Both the position numbers and the translations under genes were made by a program. 64,000 nucleotides of DNA from JARBUG01 sp035628915 (GTDB lineage Bacteria; Bacillota; Sulfobacillia; Symbiobacteriales; Symbiobacteriaceae), in contig DASPIW010000048.1 of assembly GCA_035628915.1 (NCBI GenBank), positions 186,001 to 250,000 of the forward strand. The letters run 5' to 3'. The number at the start of each line of letters is the position of its first letter. The stretch's first letter is position 1. Under the pieces are notes generated by a model. That model was not told the DNA's origin. It ran no database searches and was given only the letters and a program-made list of their open reading frames with translations. Below are positions 49,259 to 56,602 of this stretch, one piece after another.

Positions 49259-49558
49259 ATGGATGTGAAGACGGTCGGTCAGGTCCTGGGCGACCTCGAC
49301 ATGAACGTCAAGATGGCCAGTTCCGCCCGGGCAACCGGGGTCACCGTCGGCGACGGGCAGATCACCCTCTCCCTGGAATCCGACGTGATCGTCGAGATGT
49401 CCGCCCTGACCCGGATGTGGGTCAAAGCATACGACTTGGACGGAGTGGAAATCCTGGGCGATCTTGACGATCTCTCGGGCAGCGACTCCAGTTCCAGCTC
49501 AAGCTCCAGCTCTAGCAGCAGCAGCAGCTCCAGTTCTGACTCTGGCTCGGGCGAGTGA
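49259..49558 (+). CDS. Unknown protein with polyserine tail
   Basis: The 99-residue protein has a beta-rich N-terminal 70 residues (ARATGVTVGDGQITLSLESD, then VIVEMSALTRMWVKAYDLDG). An unbroken run of 17 serines (residues 77-93) and an acidic end follow. No ribosome binding site precedes ATG 49259, and the frame is open back to 49211, so the original start may have been removed when the recombinase element inserted. Polyserine tails occur in surface or coat proteins; the role here is unknown. Confidence 0.5.
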   Translation: MDVKTVGQVLGDLDMNVKMASSARATGVTVGDGQITLSLESDVIVEMSALTRMWVKAYDLDGVEILGDLDDLSGSDSSSSSSSSSSSSSSSSSDSGSGE

Positions 49559-49600
49559 CCACGGCAGGCCCGGGGACCAGTGCCCAGTACCCATGCGCAA

Positions 49601-49633
49601 GAGGGAGGGCGTCCTCGCCCTCCCTCCGCATTT
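49601..49633 (+). terminator. Terminator after the polyserine protein gene
   Basis: An 11-bp stem GAGGGAGGGCG / CGCCCTCCCTC has a 4-base loop and ends in CGCATTTG. Confidence 0.65.
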
Positions 49634-49741
49634 GGGTGATCTTCAAACGAAACACATTGATAATCCCGGACTAAACGAACAATGCACCGGTTCTTTCCGT
49701 TAATCAATGTGCAGATGGAAGGGAGTTGAAGGAAGGGTCGG

Positions 49742-49779
49742 ACCGTTTCCGGCCGTAACTCCTGGCCGACGGAAACGGT
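49742..49779. promoter_or_regulatory. Inverted repeat before the coiled-coil gene
   Basis: ACCGTTTCCG (49742-49751) and CGGAAACGGT (49770-49779) are perfect complements around an 18-base centre with inner GGCC pairs. It may be an operator or a leader hairpin. Confidence 0.5.
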
Positions 49780-49809
49780 TCGAGCCTGACGAAACGAGGA
49801 GGTGCCCGC

Positions 49810-50088
49810 ATGCAGGACGGAACGCTGATTCTCCGGGACGTGGAACTCCGGTTGCGGGCGCTGGCTGAAGTGCGCCAGCTGCGGACCCTGGTCTCCGGCG
49901 TCCTCGCGCAGCTGCAGGAAGCAAAGCTGAAGGCCGCGCAGGCTGAAGCCGGCAGCGCCCAGGAGCAGCAGTTCCTGAAGGAAGCGGCCGAAGCCAGCGC
50001 CCGGCTCGCGGTCACGAAGGAAAACCTGTACGCAGCGGAACGGGAGCTACGGCGCACGGCCTATCTCCTTGATATTCTTTCCGAATAA
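49810..50088 (+). CDS. Small coiled-coil protein
   Basis: The 92-residue protein is nearly all helix with heptad-like Leu/Ala spacing (VRQLRTLVSGVLAQLQEAKL, then ARLAVTKENLYAAERELRRT). It starts at ATG 49810 behind GAGGAGGTG. It is not recognised. The next gene also encodes a small helical protein, so the two may form a complex. Confidence 0.65.
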   Translation: MQDGTLILRDVELRLRALAEVRQLRTLVSGVLAQLQEAKLKAAQAEAGSAQEQQFLKEAAEASARLAVTKENLYAAERELRRTAYLLDILSE

Positions 50089-50192
50089 TTGGAAGCAAAC
50101 ACTTGTTTTCCCACAGCGAAAACCATATAATGGGGTTACCGTCCCTGTGACCGCTTTGAACCCAGACCGGCCGCGAAAAGGAGCGATGTGTC

Positions 50193-50621
50193 ATGGCTGC
50201 TGCTCAGGAAGGCCCTGAAAGCCTGCGGGAACGGGCCCGTCGTGCCCTGTTGGACAACCCCGACCCGGCCCTGCCGGTCGTGACGCATCCGGGGGCCGCT
50301 CTGGCGGCGGAACCTTCCTCAACATCGGAGCAGCTCGAACAGCGGCTCAAGGCCATTCAACTCGTGCGCGACCTGGAGCCCCGCCGCGCCTGTTATGCAG
50401 ACCGGGTCAAAGAATTGTCACGGTCGCTCACTCAGCTTCCCGATCATTCGGTTCACTTTCGAACGGTGCTGGACCGGCTGCGGGAAGCGCACTCCGAATG
50501 GCAGGTGCTGGAAGAGAAGCTGCAGGCGGCGCACTACGTCATCCGGTCGACACAGTGGCTGGTAGACCTGCTGGCGGACCCTTTCGGATCTGACCGGGAG
50601 GTGGCCGGCAGTGAAGGCTAG
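50193..50621 (+). CDS. Unknown helical protein
   Basis: The 142-residue protein starts at ATG 50193 behind AAAAGGAG. A short Pro/Ala-rich segment (residues 22-45) is followed by two long helices (QLEQRLKAIQLVRDLEPRRA and LDRLREAHSEWQVLEEKLQA). There are no membrane segments or known motifs. It follows the coiled-coil gene on the same strand and overlaps a possible small third gene. Confidence 0.65.
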   Translation: MAAAQEGPESLRERARRALLDNPDPALPVVTHPGAALAAEPSSTSEQLEQRLKAIQLVRDLEPRRACYADRVKELSRSLTQLPDHSVHFRTVLDRLREAHSEWQVLEEKLQAAHYVIRSTQWLVDLLADPFGSDREVAGSEG

Positions 50622-50781
50622 TCAGCTCTCCTTCGCTTTGCAGGTGGCTGCCGGGCAAAATGGCTTCCTGCGGCGCCCGGCGGCGGACGCTGAACGCTGC
50701 GGCCGCCTGTTGCAGCAGGCCGGCCGGGCGGCAGCCGGAAAAGCGCATCCTTTTGTTGCACGGGGCATAGATACGTGCTAA
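50611..50781 (+). CDS. Possible small protein overlapping the previous gene
   Basis: A 56-residue frame starts at GTG 50611 behind GGGAGGTGG and overlaps the preceding stop by 11 bases, a common coupled arrangement. The product (KASQLSFALQVAAGQNGFLR and on) is basic and not recognised. Its end overlaps the predicted glpD promoter, so it may not be real. Confidence 0.4.
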   Translation: MKASQLSFALQVAAGQNGFLRRPAADAERCGRLLQQAGRAAAGKAHPFVARGIDTC

Positions 50782-50784
50782 TGT
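50756..50784 (+). promoter_or_regulatory. Promoter of glpD
   Basis: TTGCAC (50756-50761), 17 bases, then TAATGT (50779-50784). Transcription should begin near 50791, giving a leader of about 110 bases. Confidence 0.65.
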
Positions 50785-50801
50785 GGTTATCAACCGAATC
50801 T

Positions 50802-50826
50802 CGGGACGGAGTAAGGGAGAGTCCCG
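50802..50826 (+). promoter_or_regulatory. Alternative leader stem of glpD (possible antiterminator)
   Basis: CGGGAC (50802-50807) pairs with GTCCCG (50821-50826). The last four bases also form the foot of the terminator, so the two structures exclude each other. Confidence 0.55.
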
Positions 50827-50874
50827 CCCAGCGATGCTGTCTTGCACAGCACCGCCGGGCGGGTTTTGGTTTTT
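50823..50874 (+). terminator. Leader terminator upstream of glpD
   Basis: An 18-base stem (50823-50840 with 50846-50863, two wobble or mismatch positions) has the loop CTTGC and a TTTTGGTTTTT tail. It lies between promoter and start codon, as in Bacillus glpD, where GlpP antiterminates. Confidence 0.8.
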
Positions 50875-50901
50875 ACTAAAGAGGGTGGGGGGGCCGCCTA
50901 C

Positions 50902-52497
50902 ATGAGCAGTCGTGCAGCCATGCAGGCCCGATGCAGCGAAGTGACCCGATACGATCTGTTGATCATCGGCGGCGGAATTACCGGGTGCGGCGTGGCCTAT
51001 GAGGCGGCGGCGCGGGGCGCCCGCGTGCTGCTCCTGGAAAGCCGGGACTTCGCGTTCGGCACCAGCAGCCGTTCGACCAAGCTAATCCACGGGGGCATCC
51101 GCTACCTGAAGCATGCGGATTTCAGGCTCGTCCGTGAAGGGGTCCACGAGCGGCAGAATCTGATCGCAGCGGCTCCGCATCTGGTGCATCCGGTGCGGTT
51201 TGTGTATCCGGTCCACCCGGGCGACCCGGACCCGCTCTTCCTGCTCCGGTGCGGGCTGATTCTCTACGACCTGTTTGCCGGCGCGCAGAACTTGCTCAAG
51301 CATCAGGTACTGGGACCCCGCGCCCTTTGTGAAGAGGAGCCCCTGATCCGGGCGGAGGGCTTGACGGGCGGAGCGCTGTACGCCGACTGCCTGACCGACG
51401 ATGCCCGCCTGACCATCGAAGTTGCAAAAGCGGCCGCTCAGGCGGGGGCGGTTCTGCTCAACTACACTGCGGTGGCCCGCTTCCTTTACGATGAGGCCGG
51501 GCGCACAGAGGGCGTCGAGGCGGCAGATCAGCTGACGGGTGAGACTTGCACGTTTAGAGCCGGTGCGATTCTGAACGCCGCCGGCCCCTGGGCGGACCAG
51601 ATTCGCCAGTTGGATGAACCGGGCTGCCGTCCGGTGCTGCGGCCCACCAAGGGCGCCCACCTGACCGTGCCGCACGGGCGGCTGCCCATCCAGCGCCCGG
51701 TTGTCATGCACGGCACCGACCGGCGCATGATGTTCGCCGTCCCCCGCGACGGCTTTACCTACCTGGGCACCACGGACACCGACTGCAAAGATGACCCGGG
51801 CGCCGTCCGCTGCGACCGGGCAGACGTGGCCTACATACTGGATGCGGCCAACCTGATCTTCCCGACCGCCCGCCTGACGGAAATGGATGTCGTGTCGACC
51901 TGGGCAGGTCTGCGGTCGCTGGCTGCCACGTCAGAGACGGCCGGCCCGAGCCAGGTCTCCCGGGACTACAAGCTGCACAGGTCGCGTTCGGGTCTCTTTT
52001 CCGTGGCCGGCGGCAAGCTGACGGCGTTCCAGGCCATGGCACGCTCCATCGTCCGCCAGGTGCTGCCCGGGGCGCCGCAGCACGACGTTCAGCTGGTGCT
52101 GGCCGGTGCCGCCCCGGCGCCCGGTGCTGCCGAGGCCGGGGCCCTCGGACGCGAGTATGGGCTCGGGGCCGCCGAGGTGCTTGAGCTATGGTCGCGCCAC
52201 GGCGCCCAGACGGAAGAGGTGCTCAAGTACTTGCCCCCGGACTTCTTGGGTGGACGGGTTCCCATGCTGGCCGCCGAGGCTGCCTATGCCGCGGAGCACG
52301 AATTCGCCGCCACCCTGACCGATGCGCTTCACCGGCGGACTGCTCAGCTGCTCTTCAGCCGGGACCACGGACTGGACGCCGCTCCGGCTGCCGCTGCGGC
52401 CATGGGCGCCCATCTGGGCTGGACAGAGGCGGAACAGGCAGCTCAGGTGGCGACGTACCGGCAGGAGGCCGAGCAGATGATGGCCTGGCGTCGCTAG
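50902..52497 (+). CDS. glpD: Aerobic glycerol-3-phosphate dehydrogenase
   Basis: The 531-residue flavoprotein has the FAD-binding start YDLLIIGGGITGCGVAYEAA, the signature FGTSSRSTKLIHGGIRYL, GALYADCLTDDARL and ATSETAGPSQVSRDYKLHRS. This is typical of the membrane-associated GlpD that oxidises glycerol-3-phosphate to dihydroxyacetone phosphate and feeds the quinone pool. The start is ATG 50902 behind GAGGGTGGGG. A terminator in the leader implies control by antitermination, probably by a GlpP homologue elsewhere. No glpK or glpF lies next to it. Confidence 0.94.
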   Translation: MSSRAAMQARCSEVTRYDLLIIGGGITGCGVAYEAAARGARVLLLESRDFAFGTSSRSTKLIHGGIRYLKHADFRLVREGVHERQNLIAAAPHLVHPVRFVYPVHPGDPDPLFLLRCGLILYDLFAGAQNLLKHQVLGPRALCEEEPLIRAEGLTGGALYADCLTDDARLTIEVAKAAAQAGAVLLNYTAVARFLYDEAGRTEGVEAADQLTGETCTFRAGAILNAAGPWADQIRQLDEPGCRPVLRPTKGAHLTVPHGRLPIQRPVVMHGTDRRMMFAVPRDGFTYLGTTDTDCKDDPGAVRCDRADVAYILDAANLIFPTARLTEMDVVSTWAGLRSLAATSETAGPSQVSRDYKLHRSRSGLFSVAGGKLTAFQAMARSIVRQVLPGAPQHDVQLVLAGAAPAPGAAEAGALGREYGLGAAEVLELWSRHGAQTEEVLKYLPPDFLGGRVPMLAAEAAYAAEHEFAATLTDALHRRTAQLLFSRDHGLDAAPAAAAAMGAHLGWTEAEQAAQVATYRQEAEQMMAWRR

Positions 52498-52498
52498 C

Positions 52499-53986
52499 CT
52501 AGTGCGGTGCCGCCGGGAGCCGGTTGGTCCTGGCTACATCCTGCAGGAAGCGGGCGCTCTGCTTGGGCGTCCGTTTCTGCGTCTTCGTGTCAACGTGGAC
52601 GATGCCGAACTTCTGCGTGTAGCCGAGGCTCCATTCGAAGTTGTCCAGGAAGCTCCAGGCGAAATAGCCCTTCAGATTTACCCCGTCGCTGATCGCCTTG
52701 TGGCAGGCGGCAAGGTGCCCGCGGTAATACTCGACCCGCTTCGGATCAGCCACTTCACCGGCCTCGCTGACCGCATCGTTGTAGGCTGCACCATTTTCCG
52801 TTATGTACAGGGGAATATCGCCCCAGTCCTGCTTCATGCGCGTCAGCACGTCATAGAGGCCCTGGGGATAGACCTCCCACTTCATCGTCGTCATCGGCTC
52901 TTTGGCGTCGACCGTGCCAAAATCCAGGAACGGACTGCGGGCTTCAAAGGCCGTCTCGGGGTGGTAGTAATTGAGGCCCAGCCAGTCAATCTTCTCCCCG
53001 ATGACCGCCGCATCATCCGGGCGGACGTAATCCATGGGGTCGTACCGCTTCCGGTACTCCGCCAGCATATCGGCGGGGTAGGCGCCTTTGAAGACGGCGT
53101 CGGCAAACCAGCGGTTCTGCATGCCGTTCCGGCGCCGGGCGGCGGCAACATCGGCCGCACTCTTCGAGCGAGGGTAGATGGGCCACATGTCAAGGACGAT
53201 GCCAATCGCTGCTCCTCGGGGCGCCGCAGCCCGGAACGCCCGCACCGCCTGGCCGTGGGCCAGCATGGTGTTGTGCGCCGCCCGGAGCGTCTGCTTCCAG
53301 TCTTGCACCGCCGGCGGATGGACTCCCCAGAGATGGCCGCAGAAGGCGACTTCCGCCGGCTCGTTGATGGTGCACCAGAACGGCACCTGGTCACCCAGAG
53401 CCCGGAAGACGATGTCGCCATACTCGGCGAACCTCTCCGCCGTGTCCCGGTTCTGCCACCCGCCCTGGTCCATCAGCGCCTGGGGCAGGTCCCAGTGGTA
53501 GAGTGTGGCGCTTGGTGTGATCCCCCGCGTGTGCATGCCCTCAATCAGCCGCTTATAAAAGTCGAGCCCCTTCGGGTTGACGGCGCCGGTGCCGGCGGGC
53601 TGAATGCGGGTCCAGGCGATGGAGAACCGGTACGCCGTCAAGCCAAGAGCGGTGATCAGGTCGAGGTCCTGCTCCCAGCGGTGGTAGTGGTCACAGGCGA
53701 CATCGCCGCTGGAGCCGTCGGCAATCCGGCCGGGCGTATGGCTGAACCGGTCCCAGATCGATTCGCCCTTGCCGTCTTCGTTCCAGGCGCCTTCCACTTG
53801 ATAGGCGGACGTGGCGGCTCCCCACAGGAAGCCCTCAGGGAAGGTGAGGGGAGCGGGGGCGGCCGCCGGACCATCCGCCTTGAGCGCCGGCCGTGAGCAC
53901 CCGTGAAACAGCCCCCCGGCGGCCATAGCCGCAGCGGCGGTTCCAGCCAGCCGTAGGAACTGGCGGCGTGATTGCATTGCGATCAT
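52499..53986 (-). CDS. Tat-exported GH1 beta-glucosidase (putative lipoprotein)
   Basis: The 495-residue protein has a complete glycoside hydrolase family 1 domain: FLWGAATSAYQVEGAWNEDG, acid/base Glu209 in CTINEP, nucleophile Glu397 in YITENGA and the aglycone-site block WSFLDNFEWSLGY. Before it is an N-terminal export signal with a twin-arginine motif (SRRQFLRLAG) and a lipobox-like FHGC (Cys30). GH1 enzymes are normally cytoplasmic, so a Tat-exported, possibly lipid-anchored form is unusual. It should hydrolyse beta-glucosides such as cellobiose outside the membrane. The ATG at 53986 is behind GGGAGGG. Two LacI-type palindromes lie upstream. Confidence 0.92.
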   Translation of the reverse strand: MIAMQSRRQFLRLAGTAAAAMAAGGLFHGCSRPALKADGPAAAPAPLTFPEGFLWGAATSAYQVEGAWNEDGKGESIWDRFSHTPGRIADGSSGDVACDHYHRWEQDLDLITALGLTAYRFSIAWTRIQPAGTGAVNPKGLDFYKRLIEGMHTRGITPSATLYHWDLPQALMDQGGWQNRDTAERFAEYGDIVFRALGDQVPFWCTINEPAEVAFCGHLWGVHPPAVQDWKQTLRAAHNTMLAHGQAVRAFRAAAPRGAAIGIVLDMWPIYPRSKSAADVAAARRRNGMQNRWFADAVFKGAYPADMLAEYRKRYDPMDYVRPDDAAVIGEKIDWLGLNYYHPETAFEARSPFLDFGTVDAKEPMTTMKWEVYPQGLYDVLTRMKQDWGDIPLYITENGAAYNDAVSEAGEVADPKRVEYYRGHLAACHKAISDGVNLKGYFAWSFLDNFEWSLGYTQKFGIVHVDTKTQKRTPKQSARFLQDVARTNRLPAAPH

Positions 53987-54009
53987 GTAGATCCCTCCCG
54001 TCTAGTCTG

Positions 54010-54023
54010 CGGAAACGTTTCCG
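54010..54023. promoter_or_regulatory. LacI-family operator 1
   Basis: CGGAAACGTTTCCG is a perfect 14-base palindrome with the central CG typical of LacI/GalR operators, 24 bases before the beta-glucosidase start. Confidence 0.75.
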
Positions 54024-54093
54024 GAAGTCAGCGCGCTGAAACACGCCCGAGGCGTCAACGACGGCCCTATAGCCCGTTCAATCAGCTCTTTTC

Positions 54094-54107
54094 CGAAAAC
54101 GTTTTCG
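54094..54107. promoter_or_regulatory. LacI-family operator 2
   Basis: CGAAAACGTTTTCG is a second perfect palindrome, centred 84 bases from operator 1, close to eight helical turns. Confidence 0.75.
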
Positions 54108-54175
54108 TCCCGGTCTAGAGGAACTCCTGCTGCTGGCAGAAGTTTTGCTCGGAGGGAAGAAGACACATTAACCGC

Positions 54176-54196
54176 GGAGGCAGTAAGAATGCCTCC
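54176..54196 (-). terminator. Small hairpin after the phosphorylase gene
   Basis: The stem GGAGGCA / TGCCTCC has a 7-base loop just beyond the stop. There is no T run after it on the minus strand, so it is weak. Confidence 0.4.
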
Positions 54197-54203
54197 AAAA
54201 TGC

Positions 54204-55025
54204 TTAGAGCTTCTCCACCACGCCCTTGATCAACTTTTGGAACCGTGGCTTGGTCCGGTTCGCCGTCTCCACCACCTGCTCATGGGTCAGGTGAATCGGC
54301 GCATCCGGCAAGGCCATGTCGCTGATACATGCAATGCCCAGCACCTGCATGCCCATGTGGGCGGCAGTCACCACTTCCGGCACCGTCGACATGCCCACGG
54401 CGTCGCTGCCCAGAGCCCGGAGCATCCGCAGCTCGGCGCTGGTGTTATAGCACGGCCCGGAGATGGGGGAGTAAACGCCCGTGCGCAGCACAAAGCCCAG
54501 GCCGGCGGCTACTTCGGCCGCCAATGCCCGCAGGGCCGGCGTATAGGCGCCCACCATGGCCGGGAACCGCGGCCCCAGGCGATCCTCATTCGGCCCGCGC
54601 AGAGGATCCTCACCCATCATGTTGATATGGTCGACGATCAGCATCAAATCCCCGGCGGCAAACTCCGGATTCAGCCCGCCGCAAGCGCAGGTCACGACGA
54701 GCGTTTCGCACCCGAGCGCTTTGAGCACACGGGTGGGGAAAGTCACCTGCTGCATGGTGTACCCTTCGTAATAATGAACCCGGCCCTGCATGGCGACCAC
54801 CTGCTGCCCCCGCAGGGTACCGATCACCAACTGCCCGGCATGCCCGGACACGGTGCTGACGGGAAAATGCGGAATCTCCCCGTACGGAATTCGGACAGCC
54901 CCCTCAATCTGATCGGCCAGATCGCCAAGGCCCGAGCCCAAAATGAGGCCGACGGAAGGCGACACGGCCGTACGCGCCGCAACCGCCGCCCGTGCCTCTT
55001 CCATGCGCGTGAGCAGGTCAGACAA
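54204..55025 (-). CDS. punA: Purine nucleoside phosphorylase (trimeric PNP type)
   Basis: The 273-residue protein has the trimeric PNP motifs: SVGLILGSGLGDLADQI for phosphate binding, MQGRVHYYEGY, the base-binding CGGLNPEFAAGDLMLI block, GPCYNTSAELRMLRALGSDA, and GMSTVPEVVTAAHMGM. It splits purine nucleosides to base and ribose-1-phosphate. The start chosen is TTG 55025 behind GCGAGGTG, matching the family length; the longer frame to 55073 has no such site. Confidence 0.92.
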   Translation of the reverse strand: MSDLLTRMEEARAAVAARTAVSPSVGLILGSGLGDLADQIEGAVRIPYGEIPHFPVSTVSGHAGQLVIGTLRGQQVVAMQGRVHYYEGYTMQQVTFPTRVLKALGCETLVVTCACGGLNPEFAAGDLMLIVDHINMMGEDPLRGPNEDRLGPRFPAMVGAYTPALRALAAEVAAGLGFVLRTGVYSPISGPCYNTSAELRMLRALGSDAVGMSTVPEVVTAAHMGMQVLGIACISDMALPDAPIHLTHEQVVETANRTKPRFQKLIKGVVEKL

Positions 55026-55372
55026 CGTGAGCACCTCGCTTGCAACATAATCCCGGAACTCCAAACATAGCACATGCGTGATTCAGATTCGGTATGCTCC
55101 TCCCGCTTCCTGCTCATACGTGGAGGTGACCTTGCGCGGCTCCACCTCTTGAAAAAGATTCCAGTCTATAATACACTTAGCTCAAGGGTTTTCCAGATTC
55201 TTCCCGAGGGGGTGCTTCTGTATATCTCTCTAACAAAGTTTTGCCAGGCGGAAGGAAACGGCGGTACCTGACGACGAAATACCCGACATTCTGGGTCAGG
55301 GCTCGCACTGGTGGCGTGGGCGCATACTAAGACGGCGACATAGGGGCATCACTGCGAAGGAGGCGATGGTAC

Positions 55373-55588
55373 GTGTGGCAGGTCATTTACATCGCTCCGA
55401 ACAAACAGGCGGCTGAGCAGTTAAGAGACGCGCTCTCACGGGAGGGCATCCTGGTCAGCCTGAGGGCCACCGGTGTCTCCACCAACGGCGGGAACACCCA
55501 CGTGGAACTCCTCGTTCCTCAGGGGGAAGCGCGGGAAGCACACGAGATTTTGAACGAGGCATTGGGGCGCACTCGTTTTAAGAAGTAA
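55373..55588 (+). CDS. Small unknown protein upstream of pfkA (DUF2007-like)
   Basis: The 71-residue protein starts at GTG 55373 behind AAGGAGGCG. Its strand-helix-strand pattern (WQVIYIAPNKQAAEQLRDAL, then VELLVPQGEAREAHEILNEA) resembles small ferredoxin-like DUF2007 proteins, which read like signal-transduction or ligand-binding domains. It lies 25 bases before pfkA and is probably cotranscribed with the glycolytic genes. Confidence 0.7.
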   Translation: MWQVIYIAPNKQAAEQLRDALSREGILVSLRATGVSTNGGNTHVELLVPQGEAREAHEILNEALGRTRFKK

Positions 55589-55613
55589 CCACTGTAGTTA
55601 GGAGTCGACGCAA

Positions 55614-56576
55614 GTGTTAAAGAAGATCGGTGTTTTGACATCCGGCGGCGACGCGCCGGGTATGAACGCAGCGATTCGCGCTGTCACCCGCAGGGCGATC
55701 ACGCTGGGCATGGAGGTTATCGGAGTCCGGCGGGGCTACGCCGGACTCATTTCCGGCGATTTTGTTCCGCTCACGGTAAGTTCGGTCGGTGATATCATCA
55801 CCCGGGGCGGCACCATCTTGCAGACGGCCCGCAGCGAGCGCATGAAGGAGCCCGCCGGCCAGGCGGAGGCCCTGGCGCAGGCCCGGTCCGCCGGCATGGA
55901 GGGTCTGGTCGTTATCGGCGGCGACGGCTCGTTCAAGGGTGCCCACAAACTGACCAACCAGGGGCTGCCGTGCATCGGCGTTCCTGGCACGATCGACAAC
56001 GACATCTACGGCACTGACAAAACCATTGGTTTCGACACCGCCGTCAACACCTGCCTGGACGCCATGCGCAAAATTCGCGACACCGCCACCTCTCACGACC
56101 GGACCTTTGTGCTGGAAGTGATGGGCCGCGACAGTGGCTGGATCGCCCTGGCCGCCGGTCTCGCCGGTGGCGCCGAGTCGATTCTGATCCCGGAAAACCG
56201 GGTCAGCATGGACGAAGTGGTTACCCGGCTTCAGCGTGGCGCAGAGCGGGGCAAGCGGCATTCATTGATTGTGGTGGCCGAAGGCGTCGGCAGCGGGTTC
56301 AAGATTGGTGAGGAGATCATGAAAGCGACCGGTTTCGACACCAGGGTGACGGTGCTGGGCCACATTCAGCGCGGGGGCTCGCCGACGGCGATTGACGCCA
56401 TGCTCGCCAGCCGTCTCGGTGCGAAAGCGGCCGAGCTATTGTATGAAGGCCAGGGCGGACTCTTCGTCGGCGTACTGGCGGGTGAACTCGTTACGCAGCC
56501 TCTGGAGAACGTGTTCGATAAAAGCAAGGGTGTCTCCCGGGAACTGGTAGACCTGGCTGAGACGTTGTCGATTTAG
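55614..56576 (+). CDS. pfkA: ATP-dependent 6-phosphofructokinase
   Basis: The 320-residue protein is a standard bacterial PfkA: GVLTSGGDAPGMNAAIRAVT for ATP binding, GGDGSFKGAHKL, the catalytic GTIDNDIYGTDKTIGFDTAV with the general-base Asp, EVMGRDSGWIAL and GHIQRGGSPTAIDAMLASRL. It phosphorylates fructose-6-phosphate in glycolysis. The start is GTG 55614 behind TAGGAG. It is followed by pyk, the usual Firmicute order. Confidence 0.95.
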   Translation: MLKKIGVLTSGGDAPGMNAAIRAVTRRAITLGMEVIGVRRGYAGLISGDFVPLTVSSVGDIITRGGTILQTARSERMKEPAGQAEALAQARSAGMEGLVVIGGDGSFKGAHKLTNQGLPCIGVPGTIDNDIYGTDKTIGFDTAVNTCLDAMRKIRDTATSHDRTFVLEVMGRDSGWIALAAGLAGGAESILIPENRVSMDEVVTRLQRGAERGKRHSLIVVAEGVGSGFKIGEEIMKATGFDTRVTVLGHIQRGGSPTAIDAMLASRLGAKAAELLYEGQGGLFVGVLAGELVTQPLENVFDKSKGVSRELVDLAETLSI

Positions 56577-56602
56577 AGTGTAAGCAAAGGGGTACGAAAG
56601 GT

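Noticed and set aside
54132..54147. TGGCAG-N5-TTGCT, a sigma-54-like promoter on the plus strand
   Set aside because: Spacing fits, but it points into the minus-strand phosphorylase gene, with no plus-strand gene for over 1 kb. Probably chance.
55149..55172. TTGAAA and TATAAT upstream of the pfkA operon
   Set aside because: The two boxes are only 12 bases apart. The TATAAT may be real, but no proper -35 was found, so no promoter is annotated.
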